NCBI RefSeq assembly: GCF_030818695.1
Contig: NZ_JAUTAR010000001.1
Coordinates: 4,310,395 to 4,374,394, forward strand
DNA from: Chryseobacterium sp. SORGH_AS_0447
GTDB taxonomy: Bacteria > Bacteroidota > Bacteroidia > Flavobacteriales > Weeksellaceae
DNA: 64,000 bases
Direction of reading: 5' to 3'
Below the pieces are notes generated by a model that saw only the letters and a list, made by a program, of their open reading frames with translations, was not told where the DNA came from and ran no database searches. The position numbers and the translations under genes are program-made. This document shows positions 38,344-47,071 of the stretch, piece by piece; within the stretch, counting starts at the first letter, position 1; each line of letters starts with the position of its first letter.

Positions 38344-39267
38344 TTATTTTTTCGGAAGAAAAACCTCAGCCAGCATACAGCGCGCACTTCCGCCTCCGTT
38401 TACTTCGATGGTATTCAGATCCGAATAGATGATTTCACAATATTTTTCAATCGCAGAAATCTGATCCTGGGTTAAGGATTGATAGGCCGTTTCGCTCATG
38501 ATCAAAAACTTTTCACCATCTTTGTTCTGTACCTGAAGCATGTTTCCGGCAAACTGCTGCATCTGGTCTTCCGAAATTTCGATGATTTCTTTTCCTGAAT
38601 TTTTAATGGTTTCAATGACTTTGCTTCTCTCCAGCTCATTATCGATACAATCCAGACAAATTACGACAAACTGATCCGCCACGCACATCATAACATTGGT
38701 GTGGTAAATCGGCAGCCTTTCTTTACCTACAGTCTGGAATGAGTGGAAAACCACCGGTGTAAAACCATATTTTTCGCAGAATTCTCTAAATAGGTTTTCA
38801 TCCAGCCTTAAAGAAACCGATCCATAAGCGATCTTTTTATCGTGGTCGAAGATCATGCTTCCGGTACCTTCCAGAAAATGCCCCTGGGTTTCCGGGAAAG
38901 ACCAATCGTCGATTTCAGCGACTTCAAATCCTTGTTCTTTGATGGTTTCAATAATATCATCCCTTCTTTCCACTCTTCTGTTCGAGGCGAACATAGGATA
39001 CAATACTACTTTTCCGTCCCGGTGAAAACTTACCCAATTGTTTGGGAAAATGGAATCCGGGGTATGTGGATCTAGGGTATCTTTTATGGTAATGACATTG
39101 ATTCCCTTACTTCTCAGTTTTTCAACGAACATCTTAAACTCGGACAAAGCTTTAAACTGGATGTCGAAGCCTTTCTGCTCGGTCTGAAAATAGTTGTTTT
39201 TTGCGGTCTCTTCATTAAAGCCGAAAGCTATTGGCTCTATCATTAATACGGTATCTGTTGTCTGCAT
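38344..39267 (-). CDS. ctlX: Citrulline utilization hydrolase-like protein (CtlX family)
   Basis: 307 residues of the guanidino-group modifying (arginine deiminase) superfamily. Catalytic cysteine C297 in GGGSARCMLAEVF, with HTPDSIFPNNWVSFH and IYHTNVMMCVADQFVVICLDC as the other active-site segments. CtlX-type members are reported to act on citrulline. The next gene upstream encodes a second superfamily member, so the pair may handle arginine or citrulline derivatives. No arginine transporter, carbamate kinase or ornithine carbamoyltransferase is near. Confidence 0.85.
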   Translation of the reverse strand: MQTTDTVLMIEPIAFGFNEETAKNNYFQTEQKGFDIQFKALSEFKMFVEKLRSKGINVITIKDTLDPHTPDSIFPNNWVSFHRDGKVVLYPMFASNRRVERRDDIIETIKEQGFEVAEIDDWSFPETQGHFLEGTGSMIFDHDKKIAYGSVSLRLDENLFREFCEKYGFTPVVFHSFQTVGKERLPIYHTNVMMCVADQFVVICLDCIDNELERSKVIETIKNSGKEIIEISEDQMQQFAGNMLQVQNKDGEKFLIMSETAYQSLTQDQISAIEKYCEIIYSDLNTIEVNGGGSARCMLAEVFLPKK

Positions 39268-39305
39268 AGTTTGGGTGGAAGGTTAATGGTTTTTAGTGTT
39301 TAGTG

Positions 39306-39313
39306 CAAATTTA
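39306..39313 (-). promoter_or_regulatory. -7 element of the ctlX-like gene
   Basis: TAAATTTG on the minus strand, 38 bp before the ATG, a full match to TAnnTTTG. No -33 TTG at proper spacing. Confidence 0.4.
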
Positions 39314-39399
39314 TTTTTTATTGTTTGTAATTGAAATATGTACCAATTTTTGATTAAATCATCATATTTACCAGCATTTCGATTATTTGATTGTACTGA

Positions 39400-40314
39400 T
39401 TATTCCCTCACCAACGGCATAGTAGAACACCTCAGCAATCCGCCCATCTTGGAGATCTCGCGGTACGGAATCTCTACTACGGTCATTCCCCACTCATTAC
39501 GGAGGTGATTGTTCATTCGGGTAAAAGTCTTGTCTGAAACTACGATTTCCGGGGAGATAGAGAAGATATTCGGGTTCATTTCAAACATTTCTTCTGCCGT
39601 TACGTGGAAACAGTTTTCCTCACCAAAAATATCAATGATCAGGCGGTAATCGCTTTCATCTACAAATCCGTCTTTATAGATGATGCATTTGTCTTTACCG
39701 ATAGGATTGAAAGTACAGTCCAGATGCAGAATCCCTTCATACGGAACCTTATCGTTTTTTCTTAATTCCAGATCGATGATCCTTTTCTTGGGAAAATATT
39801 CTTTCAGGATCTCAATCGCATACTCATTGGTTCTGGCAGTTTTATAGTTTCTGTAGTCTTCGCTGAAACACGTTCCGATAAACAGGAAATCATCCCATAC
39901 AATAACATCTCCCCCTTCAATATGAGCCGTTTCCGGAAGGTTGATGATCTTTCTCCAGGCTACCTTTTCAAAAACTGTTTTATAAGCCTCCTGCTCATCC
40001 GCACGGTCTGCAATGACATTGGAGATAATCATTTTATCATCAATTACGAAAGCGACATCCCTGGCAAAAACCTGGTTATAATCTTCAATAATATCCGGGC
40101 GCAGTACTTCCACATCATACTTTTTTAAAACTGCTTCAAAAGCATTCATCTCCCGGATGATTTCCGATTCGTTCGGATAAACATTATTTTCGATTGAATA
40201 GTAGGATTTTGCATCATAGCTTTCCAACAGCGTAGGAACCGGCCCCATTGAATTGGGCTGCCCTAAAACCACTGATTTCAGCCTGCCTGTTTCGTTTTTT
40301 ATATTTAGTTTCAT
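39400..40314 (-). CDS. Dimethylarginine dimethylaminohydrolase/arginine deiminase-like amidinotransferase
   Basis: 304 residues. Superfamily features: VFARDVAFVIDDKMIISN, AHIEGGDVIVWDDFLFIGT (substrate-binding E-x-x-D), LHLDCTFNPIG and the C-terminal catalytic cysteine C296 in LLRCSTMPLVRE. It should hydrolyse or transfer the guanidino group of an arginine derivative; arginine, methylated arginine or another substrate cannot be separated by eye. Upstream neighbour of the ctlX-like gene on the same strand with 132 bp between, each with its own -7 element. Confidence 0.85.
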   Translation of the reverse strand: MKLNIKNETGRLKSVVLGQPNSMGPVPTLLESYDAKSYYSIENNVYPNESEIIREMNAFEAVLKKYDVEVLRPDIIEDYNQVFARDVAFVIDDKMIISNVIADRADEQEAYKTVFEKVAWRKIINLPETAHIEGGDVIVWDDFLFIGTCFSEDYRNYKTARTNEYAIEILKEYFPKKRIIDLELRKNDKVPYEGILHLDCTFNPIGKDKCIIYKDGFVDESDYRLIIDIFGEENCFHVTAEEMFEMNPNIFSISPEIVVSDKTFTRMNNHLRNEWGMTVVEIPYREISKMGGLLRCSTMPLVRE

Positions 40315-40333
40315 AAAGATTTATGCAATGCTA

Positions 40334-40341
40334 CAAATATA
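40334..40341 (-). promoter_or_regulatory. -7 element of the amidinotransferase gene
   Basis: TATATTTG on the minus strand, 19 bp before the ATG, a full match to TAnnTTTG. The hairpin at 40347-40375 begins 5 bp upstream of it. Confidence 0.45.
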
Positions 40342-40344
40342 AGT

Positions 40345-40380
40345 AAAGGCCTGAATCTGGGAAACTTTCAGGCCTCTTTT
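40345..40380. terminator. Terminator-like hairpin upstream of the amidinotransferase gene
   Basis: 9-bp stem AGGCCTGAA/TTCAGGCCT with CTTTT on the plus side. No plus-strand gene ends here, so it may stop antisense transcription or insulate the minus-strand promoter it overlaps. Confidence 0.55.
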
Positions 40381-40545
40381 AAAGGTATACAGAGAGATAA
40401 TTCTACCTTTCTTCATGATACCAGTTTTTTATTAATGCGAGATCAGATTTCCGCATGTTTTATCTCTGACTGAAGTGGATTTAGCAGATATTTTTTGAAC
40501 CTAATTTTTTTTCTAAATTTTTATTTAAAATTAAATTAAAATTCA

Positions 40546-40553
40546 TACTTTAG
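40546..40553 (+). promoter_or_regulatory. Probable -7 element of the GG-leader peptide gene
   Basis: TACTTTAG, one mismatch to TAnnTTTG, 54 bp before the ATG, preceded by about 50 bp of almost pure A/T. Confidence 0.35.
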
Positions 40554-40607
40554 TGATATATTAATCATGTTAAATTACTAAACATCAATCATCAAAACCA
40601 TTAGATT

Positions 40608-40769
40608 ATGAAAACACAGAATCCAGTGCTGAAAAATGCACAAAAACTCGGAAGAGATCAGCAGAAAACAATTATCGGAGGTGCTTCCGCAGCAAGACGC
40701 TGCTGTGAGCGGGATGACCAGACCGGAGCCTGTACCGTATGGACATGCGACCGTTGCCAATGTCCTTAA
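40608..40769 (+). CDS. Cysteine-rich bacteriocin-like peptide with GG leader
   Basis: 53 residues. The first 25 (LKNAQKLGRDQQKTIIGG) form a double-glycine leader of the type used by Bacteroidetes ribosomally made peptides and bacteriocins, cut by C39 peptidase transporters. The 28-residue core after G25 holds six cysteines (C32, C33, C42, C47, C50, C52) and few other hydrophobic residues, ending CQCP. No modifying enzyme, transporter or immunity gene adjoins: gltA converges on one side and the amidinotransferase diverges on the other. The codon reading is uninterrupted from a well-placed ATG to TAA. Function (toxin, signal or metal binding) is not known. Confidence 0.75.
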   Translation: MKTQNPVLKNAQKLGRDQQKTIIGGASAARRCCERDDQTGACTVWTCDRCQCP

Positions 40770-40813
40770 CAAATTGAAACCTGTTACTCAGGTAGGTTAT
40801 TTTTTAATTTTAC

Positions 40814-40849
40814 AAAAAAATCCCGAAGCCAAACTCCGGGATTTCTTTA
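40814..40849. terminator. Intrinsic terminator of gltA, probably shared
   Basis: 8-bp stem AAATCCCG/CGGGATTT; on the minus strand it is followed by a seven-base U-run, so it mainly closes gltA. The plus-strand side is weaker and may serve the small peptide gene. Confidence 0.88.
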
Positions 40850-40865
40850 TATGTTGAGATATTGA

Positions 40866-42152
40866 TTATCTGTTTACCATATCGATATAGTCTCTTTTCT
40901 GAGCGCCTTGGTACACCTGTCTCGGTCTTCCGATCGGGTCTCCTTTCATTCTCATCTCTTTCCATTGAGAGATCCATCCCGGAAGTCTTCCTAACGCAAA
41001 CATTACGGTGAACATTTCGGTAGGAATTCCCAATGCACGGTAGATAATTCCTGAATAGAAATCCACATTCGGATATAGCTTTCTTTCCACGAAGTATTCG
41101 TCTTCCAAAGCTACTCTCTCTAACTGCATTGCAATATCCAGAGCTTTATCCTGAATACCTAGTGCATTAAGGATATCATCAGCTGCTTTCTTAATGATCT
41201 TAGCTCTAGGATCAAAGTTTTTGTATACTCTGTGTCCGAAGCCCATCAAACGGAAACTGTCGTTTTTATCTTTGGCTTTTGCTACCCATTTGTTTACGTC
41301 TCCACCATCTTTTTCAATAAGCTCAAGCATTTCGATTACGGCCTGGTTTGCTCCTCCGTGAAGCGGACCCCAAAGAGCGGAAACCCCAGCTGAAACAGAA
41401 GCGAAAAGACCGGTGTGTGCAGAACCTACCATTCTTACGGTAGAAGTAGAACAGTTTTGTTCATGGTCTGCGTGAAGGATTAATAATTTATCCAATGCCT
41501 GAACAACTACAGGATCGATTTCGAATTCCTGGTTTGGCATTCTGAAAGTCATTTTGTAGAAGTTCTCTACATAATTCAGGCTGTTATCACCGTGGTTAAG
41601 CGGCAATCCCTGAGTTTTTCTGTAGGTCCACGCGCAAAGGTGAGAGAATTTGGCAATCATCAGCTCTGCAGCAAGGTCCATTTCTTCTTTGGAATTTACA
41701 TTAACTGCTTTTGGGTTAAAAGCCGTTAAAGCGGAAGTTAGAGAAGATAAAACTCCCATAGGGTGAGCAGAACGAGGGAAAGCATCAATGATCTTCTTCA
41801 TCTCCTCTGCTACGAAATTATATTTTTTAATGTTTGATTCGAAAGAATTGTACTGATCTTGAGTTGGCAATTCACCTTGTAGTAAAAGGTACATTACTTC
41901 TGTGAAGTTCGATTTATCAGCAATTTGCTCGATCGGATATCCTCTGTAGAATAATTCTCCTTTATCTCCGTCCAAATAAGTGATTTCACTAAGTGTTGCC
42001 CCGGTATTTTTATATCCTAAATCTAATGTGATTAAACCGGTCTGATCTCTTAATTTTGAAATATCGATTCCTCTGTCTCCGATAGTACTATCCACAATTG
42101 GATATTCATACGAATTACCGTCGTAATTCAATATTACTTTGTTGTCTGACAT
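40866..42152 (-). CDS. gltA: Citrate synthase
   Basis: 428 residues. Condenses oxaloacetate and acetyl-CoA in the TCA cycle. Hexameric gram-negative type, with the N-terminal strand domain (LDLGYKNTGATLSEITYLDGDKGELFYRGYPIEQIA), HADHEQNCSTSTVR, GPLHGGANQAVIEML, and the GFGHRVYKNFDPRA signature. Length is normal. Upstream lies eno with its own terminator; gltA has its own promoter. Confidence 0.97.
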   Translation of the reverse strand: MSDNKVILNYDGNSYEYPIVDSTIGDRGIDISKLRDQTGLITLDLGYKNTGATLSEITYLDGDKGELFYRGYPIEQIADKSNFTEVMYLLLQGELPTQDQYNSFESNIKKYNFVAEEMKKIIDAFPRSAHPMGVLSSLTSALTAFNPKAVNVNSKEEMDLAAELMIAKFSHLCAWTYRKTQGLPLNHGDNSLNYVENFYKMTFRMPNQEFEIDPVVVQALDKLLILHADHEQNCSTSTVRMVGSAHTGLFASVSAGVSALWGPLHGGANQAVIEMLELIEKDGGDVNKWVAKAKDKNDSFRLMGFGHRVYKNFDPRAKIIKKAADDILNALGIQDKALDIAMQLERVALEDEYFVERKLYPNVDFYSGIIYRALGIPTEMFTVMFALGRLPGWISQWKEMRMKGDPIGRPRQVYQGAQKRDYIDMVNR

Positions 42153-42167
42153 TATTTATTTTTTTTC

Positions 42168-42198
42168 TAAATATACTACTTATTACAAAATACGGCAA
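42168..42198 (-). promoter_or_regulatory. Promoter of gltA
   Basis: TTG (42198-42196), 20 nt, TATATTTA (42175-42168), one mismatch. The TTG lies inside the 3' arm of the eno terminator. Confidence 0.45.
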
Positions 42199-42222
42199 AC
42201 TAAAAATCTCGCTTGCCGTAAT
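42187..42222 (-). terminator. Intrinsic terminator of eno
   Basis: 8-bp stem TACGGCAA/TTGCCGTA with a 14-nt loop and TTTTG following on the minus strand. Confidence 0.75.
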
Positions 42223-42238
42223 TTATAATTTCGATTGA

Positions 42239-43549
<1,311 letters not shown>

Positions 43550-43554
43550 TCAGA

Positions 43555-43587
43555 CAAATTTAATCAATTTTTAACGTTTGGAAGCAA
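43555..43587 (-). promoter_or_regulatory. Promoter of eno
   Basis: TAAATTTG (43562-43555) is a full -7 match; a TTG lies 22 nt upstream (43587-43585). Leader about 20 nt. Confidence 0.5.
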
Positions 43588-43722
43588 ATGAAGAGTAATT
43601 TATACGTTTATTCAGAGTTAAATTTTAGTTAATTTTAGTATTGTGATAATTCAAGTTAAAAACAATAAAAACTTTTTCGAAATTAAAATAGAAAAAATTT
43701 TTAAGCTTATATATCGCCTTAC

Positions 43723-44850
43723 CTATTCATTTTTTATAGCATCAAAATTAAAGCTAATATTTAGAAATCCGAAGAGGTTATTGTTTTCAATATCATATTT
43801 CAAAACTAAAGGAAGCCAAAGATTTTTTAAAACTTTTATCCTTAAATCTGCATTTGCCAGAAACTGATTGTTTTTTTCATCTTCCATTAAGCCTGAGAAA
43901 ATTCTTTTAAATTCAAAATTCGGTTTAAACTCTATTAAAGATTCTTCTCCTTTTTTGAGAACAGAAATATTCAATCCTAGCTGAGATGAAAATTCTCTTC
44001 TTTTAAATACAGATTCTGCAATACTGTCTTTTGCTTTAAACTGATTTCTGAAATCAATTTCCATTTTATTGCCTTTTTTCGTGAGTCCCTGCAGATAAAT
44101 TAAACTGGCATCATATTCATCCAGAAACTTAGATTCTTTTTTAAAATTGCTATGAAAACCTACCGTAAGTAAAGGGCGCATTCTTATGGCTTCAATTTCG
44201 TCATTAAATTTTTTTTCAAATGCTTTTGTCATTTGGATATAATTTTCCGGTAAAGTATTTAAAAAAGCTTCAGGAAAATTTTCACGAGGAATATATTGCC
44301 CTTTCTCATACGCATCGTTTATAATTTGTTTTAATCTTATAAACTCATCATTATTATGGGTTTGCCTGTAGGCCTGAAGCTTATCAATTAGCATAGAATT
44401 ACAGGTTTCAAACATATGTTCTAATTCCTTTGAAGTTTTGGCTATGCTCAAATCTCTTTTGTTCACAATTGCCCAATCAAAACCGTACTGAAAACCATCA
44501 AATTTGTAGTCATTATCAAGATTTAATCCTACCGTAATCTGAAAATTTCTGCTGAAAGTCTCTTGGGCATAATTGTAATCAGCCAGCAAGGTGCTGTCAG
44601 CTCTAGACTTTATTGAAAAAAGACTTGCCTTATACTGGAATGATTTTTTATCGCCGGTAAGATCTTTCACAGCCGCCTGCATAAAATCTGTCATGACATC
44701 TTTCCAGTTTCCTGTTTTTGTTTCCTGAATTCTTTTATAAACTCCGGCTGAATTTATTGTTTTCTCATTCAGCTCAATTTCCTGAGCAATAATTATGGTG
44801 AAGTTTTGAATAAGAATTATGAAAAATGATTTAAAGATTAGATTTTTCAT
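43723..44850 (-). CDS. Unknown exported protein, probable outer-membrane beta-barrel
   Basis: 375 residues from the ATG at 44850, which gives a good signal peptide (MKNLIFKSFFIILIQNFTIIIAQ). A longer frame from 45015 overlaps the neighbouring gene and is rejected. Two regions of alternating polar/apolar strands (FQITVGLNLDNDYKFDGFQY; LWLPLVLKYDIENNN, then FLNISFNF at the end) enclose a helical, charged middle (about 125-220). The aromatic C-terminal strand suggests an outer-membrane barrel with a periplasmic or surface insert. No family recognised. Last gene of the operon that begins at 45517 under the shared dyad promoter. Confidence 0.7.
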   Translation of the reverse strand: MKNLIFKSFFIILIQNFTIIIAQEIELNEKTINSAGVYKRIQETKTGNWKDVMTDFMQAAVKDLTGDKKSFQYKASLFSIKSRADSTLLADYNYAQETFSRNFQITVGLNLDNDYKFDGFQYGFDWAIVNKRDLSIAKTSKELEHMFETCNSMLIDKLQAYRQTHNNDEFIRLKQIINDAYEKGQYIPRENFPEAFLNTLPENYIQMTKAFEKKFNDEIEAIRMRPLLTVGFHSNFKKESKFLDEYDASLIYLQGLTKKGNKMEIDFRNQFKAKDSIAESVFKRREFSSQLGLNISVLKKGEESLIEFKPNFEFKRIFSGLMEDEKNNQFLANADLRIKVLKNLWLPLVLKYDIENNNLFGFLNISFNFDAIKNE

Positions 44851-44854
44851 GACT

Positions 44855-45172
44855 TTAGTTTGTATTAAATGAATAAGTGACCAGATAAGCTTTTCCTGTT
44901 TTGGTAACGGGATTTTTATCAGATGTCGAATCAAAAGTGAAATTGTCACAGTCGAGTTTAATGACTGTTTTTTTGTTATCCGCAATTGGATTGGATCCAA
45001 TGATGTAAAGATCATATTCCGTCTTATCCTCCAAGTCGAATTCGTGTGAAAAAGACCCGTCTTTTGTCATTTCAATGATTGGAACTGTACTTCCTTTTTT
45101 AAAAATTTTAAAAACAATTCCTAAAATTGAAGTTCCGCCAGTTACAGTGAGGTTTAATGTCAAAGGTTTCAT
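44855..45172 (-). CDS. Unknown 105-residue beta-rich protein
   Basis: No signal peptide or membrane segment. Short strands alternate with turns (LTLNLTVTGGTSILGIVFKIFKK, FSHEFDLEDKTEYDLYIIGSNP, KTVIKLDCDNFTFDS), suggesting a small beta-sandwich. Single cysteine. It lies 12 bp after the 110-residue gene and 4 bp before the 375-residue gene, so it is firmly in their operon. Not recognised; function unknown. Confidence 0.7.
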   Translation of the reverse strand: MKPLTLNLTVTGGTSILGIVFKIFKKGSTVPIIEMTKDGSFSHEFDLEDKTEYDLYIIGSNPIADNKKTVIKLDCDNFTFDSTSDKNPVTKTGKAYLVTYSFNTN

Positions 45173-45184
45173 TATTATTAATTA

Positions 45185-45517
45185 TTATTTAGAATTGTTA
45201 GGTGAAGGTGCAAGAAGTCCCGCTAAAGCTCCTATTGCTCCGGAAGAGATTGCTGTAAAAATCGTGATAACCTGTGCATTTATCTGATCTCCATCTTTCA
45301 TTGACATTATGGTAAGTGCTATAATAATGGTGAGAATCGCCAGTCCCAAAGAGATAACAATAATTCTGTAAATCCATGAATCTGTTTCTTTTGGATTGGT
45401 AATTACAAGATTTTCTGCAGCTTTTACCGGATCTGTCTTGAATTCTTCCTGAAGTGCGGGATTATTATTTAATGCTGTTTTAAAGTCTTCAAATGTGTTA
45501 TCAATTTTTATTTTCAT
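45185..45517 (-). CDS. Unknown 110-residue protein: leader-like N-terminus plus two membrane helices
   Basis: Residues 1-45 are soluble; FKTALNNNPALQEEFKTDPVKAAENL resembles the helical Nif11/nitrile-hydratase-type leader domains of peptide natural products, but no GG or other cleavage site follows. Two helices come next (about 49-70, IYRIIVISLGLAILTIIIAL, and 80-102, GAIGALAGLL region), ending APSPNNSK. It could be a membrane adaptor or holin-like protein; the leader resemblance is by eye only. First gene of the dyad-controlled operon, start 57 bp from the dyad. Confidence 0.7.
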   Translation of the reverse strand: MKIKIDNTFEDFKTALNNNPALQEEFKTDPVKAAENLVITNPKETDSWIYRIIVISLGLAILTIIIALTIMSMKDGDQINAQVITIFTAISSGAIGALAGLLAPSPNNSK

Positions 45518-45544
45518 GATTATTTGTTTTTAAGTTTTATATCT

Positions 45545-45592
45545 CAAAGTTCCCACAAAAACAAGCTCCTGTCAATTACACAAACGGGTGAT
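45545..45592 (-). promoter_or_regulatory. Operator-promoter of the 45517 operon (shared dyad)
   Basis: The dyad at 45575-45592 (ATTACACAAACGGGTGAT on the plus strand) ends one base into a TTG (45575-45573), followed by 20 nt and GAACTTTG (45552-45545). The poor -7 start with the site just upstream of -33 fits an activator-dependent promoter. The same arrangement, base for base in spacing, is found at 48793-48840. Confidence 0.7.
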
Positions 45593-45596
45593 TTAC

Positions 45597-45630
45597 AACA
45601 AAAAACAGCATCATTTTATGATGCTGTTTC
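45597..45630 (-). terminator. Intrinsic terminator of the histidine kinase operon
   Basis: 12-bp perfect stem AAACAGCATCAT/ATGATGCTGTTT with a 3-nt loop and a U-run on the minus strand, separating the two operons. Confidence 0.93.
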
Positions 45631-45649
45631 TAATTACCTATAAATTTTT

Positions 45650-46450
45650 CTACAGTTCTATTCTGAAGAATAAGTGTGTTCCGTTTTCGGTGGTGACTTC
45701 ACAGTGCCCGTTCTGTTCCTGCATCCGGCGTTTCATGTTGCGTAAGCCGTTACCTTTCGGTTTACCGGGATCAATACCGACTCCGTTATCCGAAATTTTC
45801 ATCATGAACTCTTTTTCGTGTTGGATAAAGGCAAGGGTAAGCCTGTCAGATCGGCTGTGTTTGTAAGCGTTATTAAGCGATTCTTTAAGGCATAGAAAAA
45901 GATTGCGCCGCTGCTCTGTGGTGATGGAGGTTTCAGCAATCACATTTTCGTTTTCGATGTGAAGGACAATCGTTGTTTTTTTGAGGAAGTTCTGTGCGTA
46001 GGATTTCGCATAATCGATAAAGCTTCCGAGGGTATCGTTTCCGGAATTCAGACTCCAGAGCATTTCCCGCATGGAGAGGTTCATGTCTTCGGAGGTTTTT
46101 AGGAGTTCATCGATGTCGGTTTTTAAGTCCTCATCTTCGGCTCTTTGCTTTAAAAATTCCGCTTGGAGTTTCAGGGCAGAAATTCCTGCTCCAAGATCGT
46201 CGTGCATATCGTGGGAAATACGTTCCCGTTCTTTCTCGATCAGTTTTTGTTTCTCCAATTCTTTCTGGAGAAGCTGGTTTTGGTGTTCGGATTCTTTGAG
46301 TTGTTGTTCTTTCAGATATAAAAGCTGTTTTCTGTTGTACATTAATACAACGAAAATGATGAAAGTAACGAAGAAAAGTACAATAAGTATGGCCAAGATA
46401 TAAGTACTCTTAATGATCTGCGGCAATTCTTCCTTTAAAATTATAATCAT
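45650..46450 (-). CDS. Sensor histidine kinase, HisKA_3 (NarX/LytS-like) type
   Basis: 266 residues: one membrane helix at about 16-38, a coiled-coil (about 45-75), the dimerisation box ERERISHDMHDDLGAG with the likely phospho-acceptor H83, and a HATPase domain (CLKESLNNAYKHS, DNGVGIDPGK, GNGLRNMKRRM). It has no sensor domain of its own; the membrane protein encoded just upstream, overlapping by 41 bp, may supply sensing. Cognate regulator is probably the NarL-type protein at 47837 in the same operon. Confidence 0.92.
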   Translation of the reverse strand: MIIILKEELPQIIKSTYILAILIVLFFVTFIIFVVLMYNRKQLLYLKEQQLKESEHQNQLLQKELEKQKLIEKERERISHDMHDDLGAGISALKLQAEFLKQRAEDEDLKTDIDELLKTSEDMNLSMREMLWSLNSGNDTLGSFIDYAKSYAQNFLKKTTIVLHIENENVIAETSITTEQRRNLFLCLKESLNNAYKHSRSDRLTLAFIQHEKEFMMKISDNGVGIDPGKPKGNGLRNMKRRMQEQNGHCEVTTENGTHLFFRIEL

Positions 46451-47069
46451 ATTTGGAGAGGGAGATAAACAACATTATATAAAATACAATATTAACCAGA
46501 TCAAAATTACTCTTGAGAAAATCTGAAAATTCTTTATCATTATAATAAAAATAATACATCGGTAAACATCTAAAAATACCAAAGCTTCCCCATATAAGCA
46601 GTCCCGAACTAACCCAAAAATTAGGGTCATCAAAAATCCTTGTTTCATCTGCAGTGAGAATTTTATTGTAATACCAAAGAATAGAGTGGAAAATTAAAAA
46701 CAGCATCACTGAAATAGCTATTTTTTCGTCAAAATCTAATCCTAGGAACTTTGTGTAGAATAATATGAAAGTAAGGCTTATTAAAAATGATATTCCGGAG
46801 AAAGTTTTAAGCATTTTCGTGGTTAGTGATTTCTTATAAGAACAATAGAAAAAAATAGCTACGAAAATCAGGTATAAATTATATTGTAATCCAATCATTA
46901 TATTTTCATCAATTATATTGATTACAAAGGAATAGCTTTCCACTACAACAGTTACCAACAGATATATAAAAAGATTATTCTGAATAGAAAAACCATATTT
47001 TCTATCCAGAATAAAAGATTTAACGAAGACAACAATTAGTAATATGTTGTATATATAATTTAATATCAA
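46410..47069 (-). CDS. Multi-pass membrane protein, possible sensor partner of the histidine kinase
   Basis: 219 residues with about six or seven hydrophobic helices (YIYNILLIVVFVKSFIL, NLFIYLLVTVVVESYSFVI, YLIFVAIFFYCSY, VMLFLIFHSILWYY, WVSSGLLIWGSFGIF, VNIVFYIMLFISLS). No catalytic motif. The 41-bp overlap with the kinase gene is unusual and implies coupled synthesis. Similar proteins precede short NarX-like kinases in other Flavobacteriia (general knowledge, not checked). Confidence 0.78.
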   Translation of the reverse strand: MILNYIYNILLIVVFVKSFILDRKYGFSIQNNLFIYLLVTVVVESYSFVINIIDENIMIGLQYNLYLIFVAIFFYCSYKKSLTTKMLKTFSGISFLISLTFILFYTKFLGLDFDEKIAISVMLFLIFHSILWYYNKILTADETRIFDDPNFWVSSGLLIWGSFGIFRCLPMYYFYYNDKEFSDFLKSNFDLVNIVFYIMLFISLSKYDYNFKGRIAADH

Positions 47070-47071
47070 TC

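Noticed and set aside
40578..40857. Two other frames (64 codons minus, 73 codons plus) over the small peptide gene
   Set aside because: The frame 40608-40769 has a classical GG leader and a cysteine-rich core; the others show no recognisable feature.
44851..45015. Longer start for the 375-residue outer-membrane protein
   Set aside because: It overlaps the 105-residue gene in another frame and would bury the signal peptide inside the protein.
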